Origin: Candidatus Eremiobacteraceae bacterium
GTDB taxonomy: Bacteria > Vulcanimicrobiota > Vulcanimicrobiia > Eremiobacterales > Eremiobacteraceae
Assembly: GCA_035295225.1 (NCBI GenBank)
Contig: DATGJI010000023.1
Coordinates: forward strand, 114,078-178,077
Reading direction: 5' to 3'
DNA: 64,000 nt
Numbering within the stretch: position 1 is the stretch's first letter; every line of letters starts with the position of its first letter. Under the pieces are notes generated by a model, which worked only from the letters and a program-made list of their open reading frames with translations, was not told the origin of the DNA and searched no databases. Made by a program: the position numbers and the translations under genes. Shown one piece after another: positions 8,249-16,767 of this stretch.

Positions 8249-9277
8249 TTGACGGCCGTCGACACGAGCCATCCGCCGAGAAAGATATTGCTGATCCGCA
8301 CGGATCGCGTAGGCGATCTCGTGCTCACGACTCCGGCGATCGCTTCGTTCCGGAGATCGTGGCCGAATGCGCGCATTGAAATACTCGCCAACGACTATAA
8401 CGAACCGGTCGTCCGCAACTCGCCGGACATCGATGTCGTGCACGTTCTCGCCCGGTCGACCGATAGGGTCAAAGCGAGGCAGATCGCAGAGGCGCTTGGA
8501 CGAAACGTCGATCTGGCGATCGCACTGTCGCCGCGCACGCAAGACTATCTCCTCGCCGCGTGGAGCCGCGCACCGCGTCGGCTCGGGTACGTCTACCGGC
8601 GCCGCTACCTCTCGCGCATCGCGGCCCGCTATTTGTTGACCGCGCACGCCATCTCCGATGCCGACCCCGATCTCGCCGATCGGCACCCCGAACGCCCCGT
8701 CGCGCATGAGGTCCGGCAGGTCCAGGCACTGGTCGTGCTCGCAGGCGGCAGCCAGATGTCCGACGCGCTCGTTCTGCGCACTGGTCCCGATGACGAAGCA
8801 TTTGCGCGCGAACGCGTGCCGGCAGGTTCTATCGGCTTGAATCTCTCGCCGCGTTGGTTCAACGAGAACTTTGGAATCGCGCCGACGAAGCTGACGATCG
8901 AACGACTCGCCGCATTGGACGCTCCGCTCGTCGTCACATACGGCGACGACGTGCGCGACATCGCGAAGTCCCTCCAAACCGCGCTCGTGCTGCCGAATAT
9001 CACGTGGATATGCGGCGCATCCGTCTTGGAATGGGCTGCGACGCTCGCCCGCTGTTCGGTCGTCGCAACAGTCGATACCGGTGCGACGCACGTCGCAGCG
9101 GCGATGGGCGTGCCGGTGGTGGTCGTCTTCGAACGCCGCTACTACACGCTCAGTTCCCAGGAATGGTCGCCGTGGCGGGTGCCCAGCGCCCTTCTGTGCA
9201 AACCTACGGATGGCGCGGATTGCACGACACTCGTCGACGACATCGTCGCCGCGGTCGATCGGCTGCGCAGGCGTTAA
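8249..9277 (+). CDS. Family 9 glycosyltransferase (heptosyltransferase-like)
   Basis: Third GT9 gene of the cluster, 342 residues from a TTG start. PRKILLIRTDRVGDLVLTTPA is a textbook heptosyltransferase N terminus, more canonical than the other two copies. SLSPRWFNENFG is the probable acceptor/donor loop and TVDTGATHVAAAMGVPVVV the donor motif. The end of the protein is WSPWRVPSALLCKP, like other GT9 tails. No better ATG exists nearby. It lies 15 nt after the preceding GT2 gene in the same apparent operon. Confidence 0.87.
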   Translation: MTAVDTSHPPRKILLIRTDRVGDLVLTTPAIASFRRSWPNARIEILANDYNEPVVRNSPDIDVVHVLARSTDRVKARQIAEALGRNVDLAIALSPRTQDYLLAAWSRAPRRLGYVYRRRYLSRIAARYLLTAHAISDADPDLADRHPERPVAHEVRQVQALVVLAGGSQMSDALVLRTGPDDEAFARERVPAGSIGLNLSPRWFNENFGIAPTKLTIERLAALDAPLVVTYGDDVRDIAKSLQTALVLPNITWICGASVLEWAATLARCSVVATVDTGATHVAAAMGVPVVVVFERRYYTLSSQEWSPWRVPSALLCKPTDGADCTTLVDDIVAAVDRLRRR

Positions 9278-9333
9278 CGCACGGCGCCGACTCATCAGCA
9301 TCGCCCGACACAGGCTTCAAACCTTTACGCGAT

Positions 9334-10275
9334 ATGCAACTATCCGTCGTCATACCGACGTACAACCGCTTGGACTCACTGCGCGAAGTGCTGCCGACGC
9401 TGCTCGCGCAGACGGTGGACGCGCGCTCGTACGAGATCATCGTCGCTGATTCGCGCAGCGTCGACGGCACTGCGGAATACGTCCAATCGCTTGCACAAGA
9501 TCTCGACGCCGGACGGCTCGTGTATCGCCCGGGTGCCTACTCGGGGCGCGCCGCGGCGCGCAATGCGGGCGTCGCAGCGGCAACGGCTCCGATCGTGCTG
9601 TTCACCGATTCCGATATTCTCGCGTCGCATGATCTCCTCGAGCGTCACCTGGCCGTTCATGAGTCGAGCGCGGCGGATGTCGCGGTCGTGGGCTGCGAAC
9701 TGCAAGTGGCATCGCTCGACGATTACCGCGCGCAGCGTGACAATCCGGAACTGCGCAAACCGCTGCATCCGGCGCAGCGGACCAGAATCTCGTGGCTCTA
9801 TTTTCTCACCGGCAACGCGTCCGTGCGCCGCGCCGATCTCGAAGCGGTCGGCGGATTCGACGAGAGTTTCACCGGCTACGGTCACGAGGATCTCGAGCTC
9901 GGGTACCGGCTTGAGAAACGCGGCGTCGAACTCCGCTACGAGGCGCGCGCGGTCAACTATCATTGGCATCCCGTGCCGTACGAGGAACAAGTCGGGCGGA
10001 GCGAACTCGCCGGCGTTTCAACCGTGCGCTTCTACCGCAAGCATCCGGACGTCGAAGTCATGGCGAAACTGGGAATGACGCCCATCTCGCTTGCGCTGCA
10101 TTCGTTCCTTCGCGCCGCGACGCCGCTGCGCAACGCGATCGAACGCGCGGGCGCATCGCAACCCAGGCCTAAGAAGAACACCTGGCCATACATCGCGCGG
10201 CAGATCGCATATCAATATCACTACGTCAGCGGCGTGAAACGCGCGCTGCGCGACACCAACGGAGCGAAGACTTGA
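9334..10275 (+). CDS. Family 2 glycosyltransferase
   Basis: A 313-residue GT-A enzyme. The ATG at 9334 starts QLSVVIPTYNRLDSLREVL; the longer frame upstream overlaps the GT9 gene out of frame and is rejected. The metal site is FTDSDI in place of the DDD seen in its two paralogs, and the acid block is GGFDESFTGYGHEDLELG (HED for WED). These two changes suggest a different donor from the other two GT2 enzymes. The stop overlaps the aspS TTG start (TTGA). Confidence 0.86.
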   Translation: MQLSVVIPTYNRLDSLREVLPTLLAQTVDARSYEIIVADSRSVDGTAEYVQSLAQDLDAGRLVYRPGAYSGRAAARNAGVAAATAPIVLFTDSDILASHDLLERHLAVHESSAADVAVVGCELQVASLDDYRAQRDNPELRKPLHPAQRTRISWLYFLTGNASVRRADLEAVGGFDESFTGYGHEDLELGYRLEKRGVELRYEARAVNYHWHPVPYEEQVGRSELAGVSTVRFYRKHPDVEVMAKLGMTPISLALHSFLRAATPLRNAIERAGASQPRPKKNTWPYIARQIAYQYHYVSGVKRALRDTNGAKT

Positions 10276-12074
10276 CCGACGACGCAATGCTGCACACGAC
10301 CTGCGGCGACCTTACGGCAGCCCACGACGGACGCACCGCGACCATCCAGGGCTGGGTCAACAGCGCGCGCGATCACGGCGATCTGATCTTCATCGACGTC
10401 CGCGATCGTTTCGGCGTGACGCAGACCGTCTTCGACCCGAGCGTCGCGCCGCAAGCGGCGGCGCTCGCGAAGACGCTCCGATCCGAGGACGTCGTGCGCG
10501 TCGAAGGGCGCGTGCGTCGCCGGCCGGCCGGGACGGAAAATCAGAAGATCGCCACAGGCGAGATCGAGCTCGCCGCCGCTCAAGCGCAAGTGCTCAACCG
10601 GTCGCTCACGCCGCCGTTTCCCATCCATAGCGACGGCGATGTGGACGAGACACTGCGGATGAAGTATCGCTATCTCGATTTGCGGCGCCCGCACATGCAG
10701 CGCAACATCGCCTTGCGTCATCGCGCCCTCAAAACCGTGCGCGATTTCTTGGACGAACGCGGTTTTCTCGAAATAGAGACGCCGATGCTCATCAAGCAGA
10801 CGCCGGAAGGCGCGCGCGATTTTCTCGTTCCGAGCAGATTGCATCCGGGCGAGTTCTACGCACTGCCGCAATCGCCGCAATTGTTTAAGCAGATCCTCAT
10901 GGTCGCAGGCTTCCACCGCTACTTCCAGATAGCGCGCTGCTTCCGCGACGAAGCGTCTCGGGCGGACCGGCAACCGGAGTTCACGCAGATCGATATCGAG
11001 ATGGCGTTCCCGACGCAGGACCACGTGATCGATCTCGTCGAGGGCATGATGGCGCGCGTCTTCGACGAGACGCTCGGCGTGCAGATCGCGACGCCGTTTC
11101 CCCGCCTGACGTACGCCGACGCGATGGCAACATACGGCGTGGACAAACCGGATCTGCGTTTCGGCCTCGAACTAGCCGACTATGGCCACGCTTTCGAGGG
11201 AACCGAGTTCAAGATCTTCGCTGCGGCGTTGGCGGCCGGAAAGCGGATCATCGGATTCGTCGATCCCGGCGGCGCGGCGCGTTCGCGGCGCGAGTTCGAC
11301 GCCCTCGTTGAAAGCGCGCTCGCGCTCGGCGCGAAGGGCTTGGCTTGGATCGCGTTCGCAGATGACGGTCCGCGCTCTTCGTTGCCCAAGAGCGCTTTGA
11401 CCCCGCAGATGCTCGATGCGCTCACCCGCATCGGCAAGGCGAAGCCCGGCGACGCCGTGCTGCTCGTCGCCGACGACATGGTCGAAGCCCAAACCCATGC
11501 CGGACAGCTCCGTCTGCACGTCGCCGGCGCCAAGGGTTTGCGCGACCCGAAACGTTTCGAATTCTGCTGGGTGCTCGACTTTCCGCTGTTCGAACGGGAT
11601 GCGGAGAGCGGCGCGATAACGTCCATGCACCACCCGTTCACCGCGCCGGCGCCGGGTTTCGAAGCACTCGAAGGCGATCCGCTCGCGATCCGCGCGCAGC
11701 ACTACGACGTCGTGCTCAACGGATCGGAGATCGGAAGCGGATCGATCAGAATCCACGACCCCGAACTCCAACGCCGTGTTTTCCGGATCCTCGGCTACAC
11801 CGACGAGCAAGTGCGTGACCGCTTCGGCTTTTTGCTCGACGCCTTCGCATACGGCGCGCCGCCGCACGGGGGCATCGCACCGGGCGTCGATCGGCTCATA
11901 CAGATGATGGTCGGCGCGGAATCCATCCGCGAAGTCATCGCGTTCCCGAAGAATCAGCGCTTCCAAGATCTCATGATCGAGGCACCGGCGCCGGTGCCGC
12001 CGGAGCTTCTGCGCGAGCTGTCGCTGCGCGTCGATGCACCGCGGACAGATGCCGCGCCGCAGGCGAAAGCATGA
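10272..12074 (+). CDS. aspS: Aspartyl-tRNA synthetase
   Basis: Charges tRNA-Asp (possibly also tRNA-Asn) with aspartate. At 600 residues it is the bacterial type: OB-fold anticodon domain (about 15-120, IQGWVNSARDHGDLIFIDVRD), class II core with motif 2 (FRDEASRADRQPEFTQID), the bacterial GAD insert (about 290-420), and motif 3 (GGIAPGVDRLIQMMVGAESIR). The TTG at 10272 overlaps the GT2 stop; an ATG five codons later is an alternative. Whether it is discriminating cannot be decided here. The next gene overlaps it by 4 nt. Confidence 0.95.
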   Translation: MTDDAMLHTTCGDLTAAHDGRTATIQGWVNSARDHGDLIFIDVRDRFGVTQTVFDPSVAPQAAALAKTLRSEDVVRVEGRVRRRPAGTENQKIATGEIELAAAQAQVLNRSLTPPFPIHSDGDVDETLRMKYRYLDLRRPHMQRNIALRHRALKTVRDFLDERGFLEIETPMLIKQTPEGARDFLVPSRLHPGEFYALPQSPQLFKQILMVAGFHRYFQIARCFRDEASRADRQPEFTQIDIEMAFPTQDHVIDLVEGMMARVFDETLGVQIATPFPRLTYADAMATYGVDKPDLRFGLELADYGHAFEGTEFKIFAAALAAGKRIIGFVDPGGAARSRREFDALVESALALGAKGLAWIAFADDGPRSSLPKSALTPQMLDALTRIGKAKPGDAVLLVADDMVEAQTHAGQLRLHVAGAKGLRDPKRFEFCWVLDFPLFERDAESGAITSMHHPFTAPAPGFEALEGDPLAIRAQHYDVVLNGSEIGSGSIRIHDPELQRRVFRILGYTDEQVRDRFGFLLDAFAYGAPPHGGIAPGVDRLIQMMVGAESIREVIAFPKNQRFQDLMIEAPAPVPPELLRELSLRVDAPRTDAAPQAKA

Positions 12075-12922
12075 CGCTGCGCCTCGTACCCGAGTCGGAA
12101 GCCGAAGACGAACGCGCCGTCGAAGTCTATCGCGATCTCAAACATTCGCTGCGCGTCCCGATCGTCGCGAGTCTGTTTCAAGCCTACGCGGCGTGGCCGC
12201 GCTTTCTCGACGCAATGTGGCGCCGGCTGCGGCCAAGCCTTCTCGCGGCTTCATTCCTGAAGCGTTCGCAGACCATCGCCGATACTGCCGACAGCGCGAT
12301 CTCCGAGTGGCCGGTGGCAGACCACTCGAGCGCGCTTTCGATCCGGCACAACGCTCGCGAGATCGCTCGCATGCGCGATCTCGTGGAACTCTTCCATCAC
12401 CTCAATCCAAAGCTGCTGATCATCGCTTCTGCCGTGGATGGGGCTTTGACCGACGGCGTGATCGGCGGCCTGGGCAACACAGGGCCCCGACAGCCCGGCG
12501 CGTCGTACGACATCGGCTACGACCATCGAACGGTCTCCGTCGCGTTTGCGAACGAGCGCGAGTCGCCATTGCGCGTCCGCTCGATATTCGAAGACATGAA
12601 ATCTGTCGCCGATCCGTTTGCGATCGACGCGGAGCACCGAGCGATCGCGACGTCACCGGACTGGCTTGAGATCTGGTGGCGAGATTGCAAACCGACGTAT
12701 TCGGACCCGCGCAGGGCCTCGCTCAGAGATAAGCTGCGCGACGACGGTCGCGCCGCCGCACAGGAATTGCCGTACCGTCTCGCGCTCAGCGGCGAGCTGC
12801 TCTCGGACCTCGGCGTTCAAGGGGCCGAGCGCGAGCAGATCACTCAGACGAACCGTCTCTTCTGCGAGTCATTGCCCGGTCTGATCATCGACACAGCAAT
12901 CGCGCGCAAAGGCCTCAGATAA
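12071..12922 (+). CDS. DehI-like (halocarboxylic acid dehalogenase fold) protein
   Basis: A 283-residue soluble alpha-helical protein. Two halves resemble each other: VYRDLKHSLRVPIVASLFQA..WPRFLDAMWRRLRP at about 22-60 and IFEDMKSVADPFAIDAEH..SPDWLEIWWRDCKP at about 175-215. This duplication and the xVYxDLKxxLRVPxV block are what is known of group I 2-haloacid dehalogenases (DehI), which form pseudodimers. Many family members have no proven dehalogenase activity, so the substrate is open. It overlaps the aspS stop (ATGA) and ends just before a hairpin terminator. Confidence 0.6.
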   Translation: MTLRLVPESEAEDERAVEVYRDLKHSLRVPIVASLFQAYAAWPRFLDAMWRRLRPSLLAASFLKRSQTIADTADSAISEWPVADHSSALSIRHNAREIARMRDLVELFHHLNPKLLIIASAVDGALTDGVIGGLGNTGPRQPGASYDIGYDHRTVSVAFANERESPLRVRSIFEDMKSVADPFAIDAEHRAIATSPDWLEIWWRDCKPTYSDPRRASLRDKLRDDGRAAAQELPYRLALSGELLSDLGVQGAEREQITQTNRLFCESLPGLIIDTAIARKGLR

Positions 12923-12924
12923 AT

Positions 12925-12949
12925 AAAAGGGCCGACTTCATGTCGGCCC
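12925..12949. terminator. Bidirectional intrinsic terminator between convergent genes
   Basis: A perfect 10-bp stem AAGGGCCGAC / GTCGGCCCTT with loop TTCAT. It starts 2 nt after the DehI-like stop. On the minus strand the stem is followed by TTTTATTTAT, a good U-tract, so it should end the convergent Vgb-like gene efficiently; on the plus strand the T-run is weak. The stem has the same sequence as the palindromic repeats at 6125-6279, so the terminator appears to be a member of that repeat family. Confidence 0.8.
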
Positions 12950-12971
12950 TTCGTCGTTGGTTGTTGACCGA

Positions 12972-14030
12972 TCAGCTGCCTGATTCGATCCCGATCTTGT
13001 TGGCGACTTGCTCGGTGAACCAGACCGTGCTATTCGGTCCGACACAGATCCGATTGAGGCCGCTCGAAGCCGTTGGCACGATGTATTCGTTGACGACACC
13101 CGCCGTCGTTATCGTGCCGATGCTGTTCGCGTTTACTTCGGTGAACCAGAGAAGATTTGAACCGGCGGGACCGGCTGTGATGCCGACCGGACCGGCGTTG
13201 AACGTCAGAAGGTTGAAGTTCGTCGCGACGCCCGCCGGCGTCACCCGCGCGATCTGTCCGACGCCCGTCTCAGCGACCCAGAGATTTCCGTCGGGTCCGG
13301 CGGCGATGCCGTCGGGCTGGCTATTCGGCAACGGCAGCGTGTACTCGGTGATCGTGCCGGTTGTCGTGATGCGGCCGACTTTGTTCGTGCCGTTCTCGGT
13401 GAACCAGAGCGCGCCGTCCGGACCGTTCGTGATGCTGCTCGGTCGGGCGTGCAGGCTGGGCAAGGTATATTCCGTTATCGTGCCCGACGGCGTGATAGAA
13501 CCCACGCGATTGCCATCGAACTCGGTGAACCAGACGTTCCCGTCCGGACCGCCCGTGATGCCGATCGGATCTGACTGCAGATGCGGGAGCGGATACTCGG
13601 TGATGACGCCCGCCGTGGTGATCTTCCCGATCTTGTCGCCGATAGATTCGGCGAACCAGAGGTTGCCATCCGGGCCGACCGCGATCTGGCTCGGGTCCGA
13701 GTTGCGCGTGCTGATCACAAAGCGCGTGGCCTTATGCGTCGTGGCGTTGATCGTGACGATCGCGCTCTTGTGGTGCTGCGCATACCAGATGTTGCCGTCC
13801 GGGCCCATCACGATTCCGGCGGGCTGGCTGGTCTTCTGCGCGATCGCGAGCTCCGTGATCACCGACGTGAACGAGGGATTCGCGCCATGGGCGCCCGGGC
13901 GCGCGATGTAGCCGCTCGCACCGCCTTGCCCACCTGCAGGAAGGACCGATTTGCCCGAGCACGCAGCGAGTGCAAGCGCGGCGCACGCGACGGACACGAT
14001 TCGCACTGTCGTCTTCATATGAATACTCAC
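12972..14030 (-). CDS. Virginiamycin B lyase-like beta-propeller lipoprotein
   Basis: A 352-residue exported protein. KTTVRIVSVACAALALAACSGK is a lipoprotein signal with lipobox LAAC, so it should be anchored to a membrane. The rest (about 45-352) is made of roughly seven repeats of GPDGNLWFAE..KIGKITTAG, the Vgb/SMP-30-like propeller blade. Vgb opens the streptogramin B ring, but most proteins of this fold in environmental bacteria have unknown roles; antibiotic resistance should not be assumed. The start is GTG at 14030 behind GGGAG, or ATG at 14018. TATAAA about 50 nt upstream may be its -10 box. Confidence 0.75.
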   Translation of the reverse strand: MSIHMKTTVRIVSVACAALALAACSGKSVLPAGGQGGASGYIARPGAHGANPSFTSVITELAIAQKTSQPAGIVMGPDGNIWYAQHHKSAIVTINATTHKATRFVISTRNSDPSQIAVGPDGNLWFAESIGDKIGKITTAGVITEYPLPHLQSDPIGITGGPDGNVWFTEFDGNRVGSITPSGTITEYTLPSLHARPSSITNGPDGALWFTENGTNKVGRITTTGTITEYTLPLPNSQPDGIAAGPDGNLWVAETGVGQIARVTPAGVATNFNLLTFNAGPVGITAGPAGSNLLWFTEVNANSIGTITTAGVVNEYIVPTASSGLNRICVGPNSTVWFTEQVANKIGIESGS

Positions 14031-14116
14031 AAACTCCCAACTAAGATTCGTCTAGAGAAGAGGCTTTATAGTATCATCACGGCCTTGGCCGGCGGTAGGC
14101 AATTTAGGCCCTAACG

Positions 14117-15178
14117 TTAGTCCGATTCGGCCGACGATTGTGCGGCAGGCAGGCGGCCGCTCGGCGCGATCAGGTAGACGGCGCCATGCGATCCGCCTTG
14201 CCAAACTCGCTCGAACTGCTTGCGATCATAGATGCGTCGGATCGAACCGGCTTGCGCATACGGGTCGTTGACGATGACGTCGCCTCTGCTCGTGAATCCG
14301 CGCACCACGAGCAAGTGGCCTGCGGTTTTGGGGTACGGCGCGCCGTCGAGATCGCCCGGGCCTACGCGAATGCTCGCTACGACGGGCACGCCGTCAGCGA
14401 TATATCGCTCCAAATCAGCCAGCGAGGGCAGTCTTGCCACCCAGCCTTCAAGTCCGTGCTGCGACGCGAACGCCACGTTGAACGGCCAATTGCCGCACCC
14501 GTCATAAGCCGGATCGTACGTGCCGGCCGCCGCATCGGCGACATCGACGTCCCAATCTGGGTTTCCGGATTTGCGCGCCCAGTACGCCATCACCATGGAG
14601 ATGCTCGCCGGACTGCACCACGAATCGCCGCCGCCGCCATAGCGGCCGCCTTCGGAACCGATGCGTTGCGTCCGCTCGGGAACGGGCAAGTCCATGCCCC
14701 ACGCCGTCGAACGCCGGGCATCGCCCTGTGAGACCGAACGATGCGTGTCCGTATCGGTGGTCACGGCGAGCAGCCGCAGGGACGGTGCCTCACCGCCGGG
14801 CGGTGAGTGCATGATGACGCGCAGCTGCACAGCGTTTGCAGTCTGCGCCAGCACGAGCGTGTCGGTATCCACTCTGCCATCGGCGTCGTGTTGACCGTTG
14901 CGCGAGCGCCGGTGGCCGCCGCTCAAGTCCGGGCTCCACTCGCCCATATCGAACCATGCCGTCCAACGCTGACCGATGCGCGCGCGCATGCCGACATCGA
15001 CCCACCCCGCGGGCGGGGATTCGATATTCCACGAAGCGATCGCCGACGTGAACCCCGATGGCACCGCATGGACTGCGGATTCGTAATCACGGCGCACCGG
15101 TTCCGGGAAGCGAATCACGAATACCGCCGCGGCGAGCATGCAGGCTGCGGTCAGATCTGCCATTCCCAGGCGTTCCAA
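14117..15178 (-). CDS. C39-like papain-fold peptidase, probably exported
   Basis: A 353-residue protein with an N-terminal hydrophobic segment (about 7-22, ADLTAACMLAAAVFVIRF). The C-terminal half (about 180-340) is a peptidase C39-like domain: DSWCSPASISMVMAYW gives the Cys nucleophile, GHLLVVRGF the His and VNDPYA the third residue. The N-terminal part (about 40-165) looks like a beta-sandwich. The start overlaps the end of the substrate-binding protein gene by 28 nt; ATG at 15163 is an alternative. In this operon it may trim peptides for uptake, which is inference. Confidence 0.75.
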   Translation of the reverse strand: MERLGMADLTAACMLAAAVFVIRFPEPVRRDYESAVHAVPSGFTSAIASWNIESPPAGWVDVGMRARIGQRWTAWFDMGEWSPDLSGGHRRSRNGQHDADGRVDTDTLVLAQTANAVQLRVIMHSPPGGEAPSLRLLAVTTDTDTHRSVSQGDARRSTAWGMDLPVPERTQRIGSEGGRYGGGGDSWCSPASISMVMAYWARKSGNPDWDVDVADAAAGTYDPAYDGCGNWPFNVAFASQHGLEGWVARLPSLADLERYIADGVPVVASIRVGPGDLDGAPYPKTAGHLLVVRGFTSRGDVIVNDPYAQAGSIRRIYDRKQFERVWQGGSHGAVYLIAPSGRLPAAQSSAESD

Positions 15179-16767
15179 TAGTCCGTGATCACAGGTGCGG
15201 GCTTGAAGTTCTTCAGATCGGAGTTGTATGCGATGACGTTCTGATCCCAGTAGATCAAGAGCATCGGCGTTTCATCGAGCAAGATCTTCCAGGCGGCCCG
15301 ATAGTCCGCGCGCCGGCGCGCATGATCGTAGCTCACCTGCGCGTCCTTCAGATATGCGTCCACGACCGGGTTGCAATAGAAATTCGTGTTCGAGCCGTGG
15401 TGTGGAAAGTAATCGCATCCGATTCCTGCGAGGTCGTCGGGATCTGTGCCCTCGGTGTTCAGGATCAACGCCATGTCGTAGTGGCCGCCGTACAGCGGTC
15501 CATCCGGCGCGAACAGCACGGCGCCTTCGTAGTTCTTGGCATCGAGTTCGATGCCGACCGCCTTCAGCTCCGAGGCGATGAGCGCTTCTGCGTCTTGATT
15601 CAGCAGATTGCTCGTCGCTGTCGAAATCGTCAGCGCGAGCCGCACGCCGTTTTTTGCGCGCACGCCGTCGCTCCCGATCCGCCATCCATCTGCGTCCAAC
15701 ATGTGCGCGGCGGCCGCCGGATCGAACGGCGCCGGCTTGAGGTCGTTCGCGGCCCAGGAGAACGGCGGGATGTCGGTCACGGCGCGCACGCCCAACCCGC
15801 CGTAGACGGCTCGGATGAGCCGATCGACGTCGATCGCCCGCACGATCGCACGGCGCACGACGACATCTGCGAGCAAGGGACTCTTGCAGTCGAAATCGAG
15901 ATGGCGGTAGTTCGCCTGTAGGACCGTGGAGACCCGGATGCCCGCGATCGTATTCAATTGCGGCACGAGTGATTTCGTAACGCCGTCCACCATATCGATG
16001 TCGTGCGATTTCAGCGCGGAGAACAGCGTGTTGACATTGGGGATGATCTCGATGTCGATGGTGTCGAGCTTCGGCTTGCCGCGCCAGTAGCGCGGGTTGG
16101 CGCCAAAGACGATATCCTGACCCGATATCCATTGTTTGAGCACGAACGGTCCGTCCCCGATCGGCGCGCGGTCGTATGCGATGTTGTTGAGCGTCGCGTA
16201 TTTTTCCAAGAGATGTTTCGGCAGCGGCGTGAACGTGCCGGCCGAGAAGAGGTAGACCGCAGCCGCGAGCGGCTTCTTCAAGACGAAGGTCACCTGGTGC
16301 GCGTTATCGCGTTGGATGGCCTGGATCTGGTCGTATCCCTGCGTGTACACCACCGGATTACGGCCATCCACGATCGCATGCCACGTGAAGATCACGTCGT
16401 CGGCCGTCACCGGCGCGCCGTCCGACCAGACGACGCCTTGGCGCAGCTTGAATGTGATGCGCAAGCCGTCGCCGCTGATCAACCCGTTCGCTTGCGTCGG
16501 CACGACGGTGACAAGCGACGGAACCGGCCTTTCGTGGTCGTCGAAGCGGAAGAACGGTTCGAATAAGAGCGATGTGACGTCGTCCGCGGATTCCTGATTC
16601 GAGAACATGCGGATGAGCGAATTCGGTTCTTCCGCCTCGCTCAGGCGCAGCGTGCCGTGGATCGTCCAGGGATTGGCCGTGCGCGGCCCCACGCTTGCGG
16701 ACGTCGTGCCGACCTTGCTGCACGAAACGAGCGCGACGGCCGCCGCGAGCAGCGCGATTCGGCGCAT
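15151..16767 (-). CDS. ABC transporter substrate-binding lipoprotein, family 5 (oligopeptide type)
   Basis: A 538-residue SBP of the OppA/DppA class. The ATG at 16767, sharing one base with the upstream stop (TGATG), gives RRIALLAAAVALVSCSK, a lipoprotein signal with a Cys at about 16; a longer frame would bury the signal and is rejected. Family features include LTFKLR-like FKLRQGVVWSDGAPVTADDV and the ADYRAAWKILLDETPMLLIYW block near the end. No permease or ATPase genes are adjacent, so it must share a transporter. Context suggests a D-amino-acid or murein-peptide ligand. Confidence 0.87.
   Translation of the reverse strand: MRRIALLAAAVALVSCSKVGTTSASVGPRTANPWTIHGTLRLSEAEEPNSLIRMFSNQESADDVTSLLFEPFFRFDDHERPVPSLVTVVPTQANGLISGDGLRITFKLRQGVVWSDGAPVTADDVIFTWHAIVDGRNPVVYTQGYDQIQAIQRDNAHQVTFVLKKPLAAAVYLFSAGTFTPLPKHLLEKYATLNNIAYDRAPIGDGPFVLKQWISGQDIVFGANPRYWRGKPKLDTIDIEIIPNVNTLFSALKSHDIDMVDGVTKSLVPQLNTIAGIRVSTVLQANYRHLDFDCKSPLLADVVVRRAIVRAIDVDRLIRAVYGGLGVRAVTDIPPFSWAANDLKPAPFDPAAAAHMLDADGWRIGSDGVRAKNGVRLALTISTATSNLLNQDAEALIASELKAVGIELDAKNYEGAVLFAPDGPLYGGHYDMALILNTEGTDPDDLAGIGCDYFPHHGSNTNFYCNPVVDAYLKDAQVSYDHARRRADYRAAWKILLDETPMLLIYWDQNVIAYNSDLKNFKPAPVITDYWNAWEWQI

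Noticed and set aside
12972..14030. Reading the Vgb-like gene as streptogramin resistance
   Set aside because: The propeller fold is widespread, the protein is a lipoprotein and no resistance context is present.
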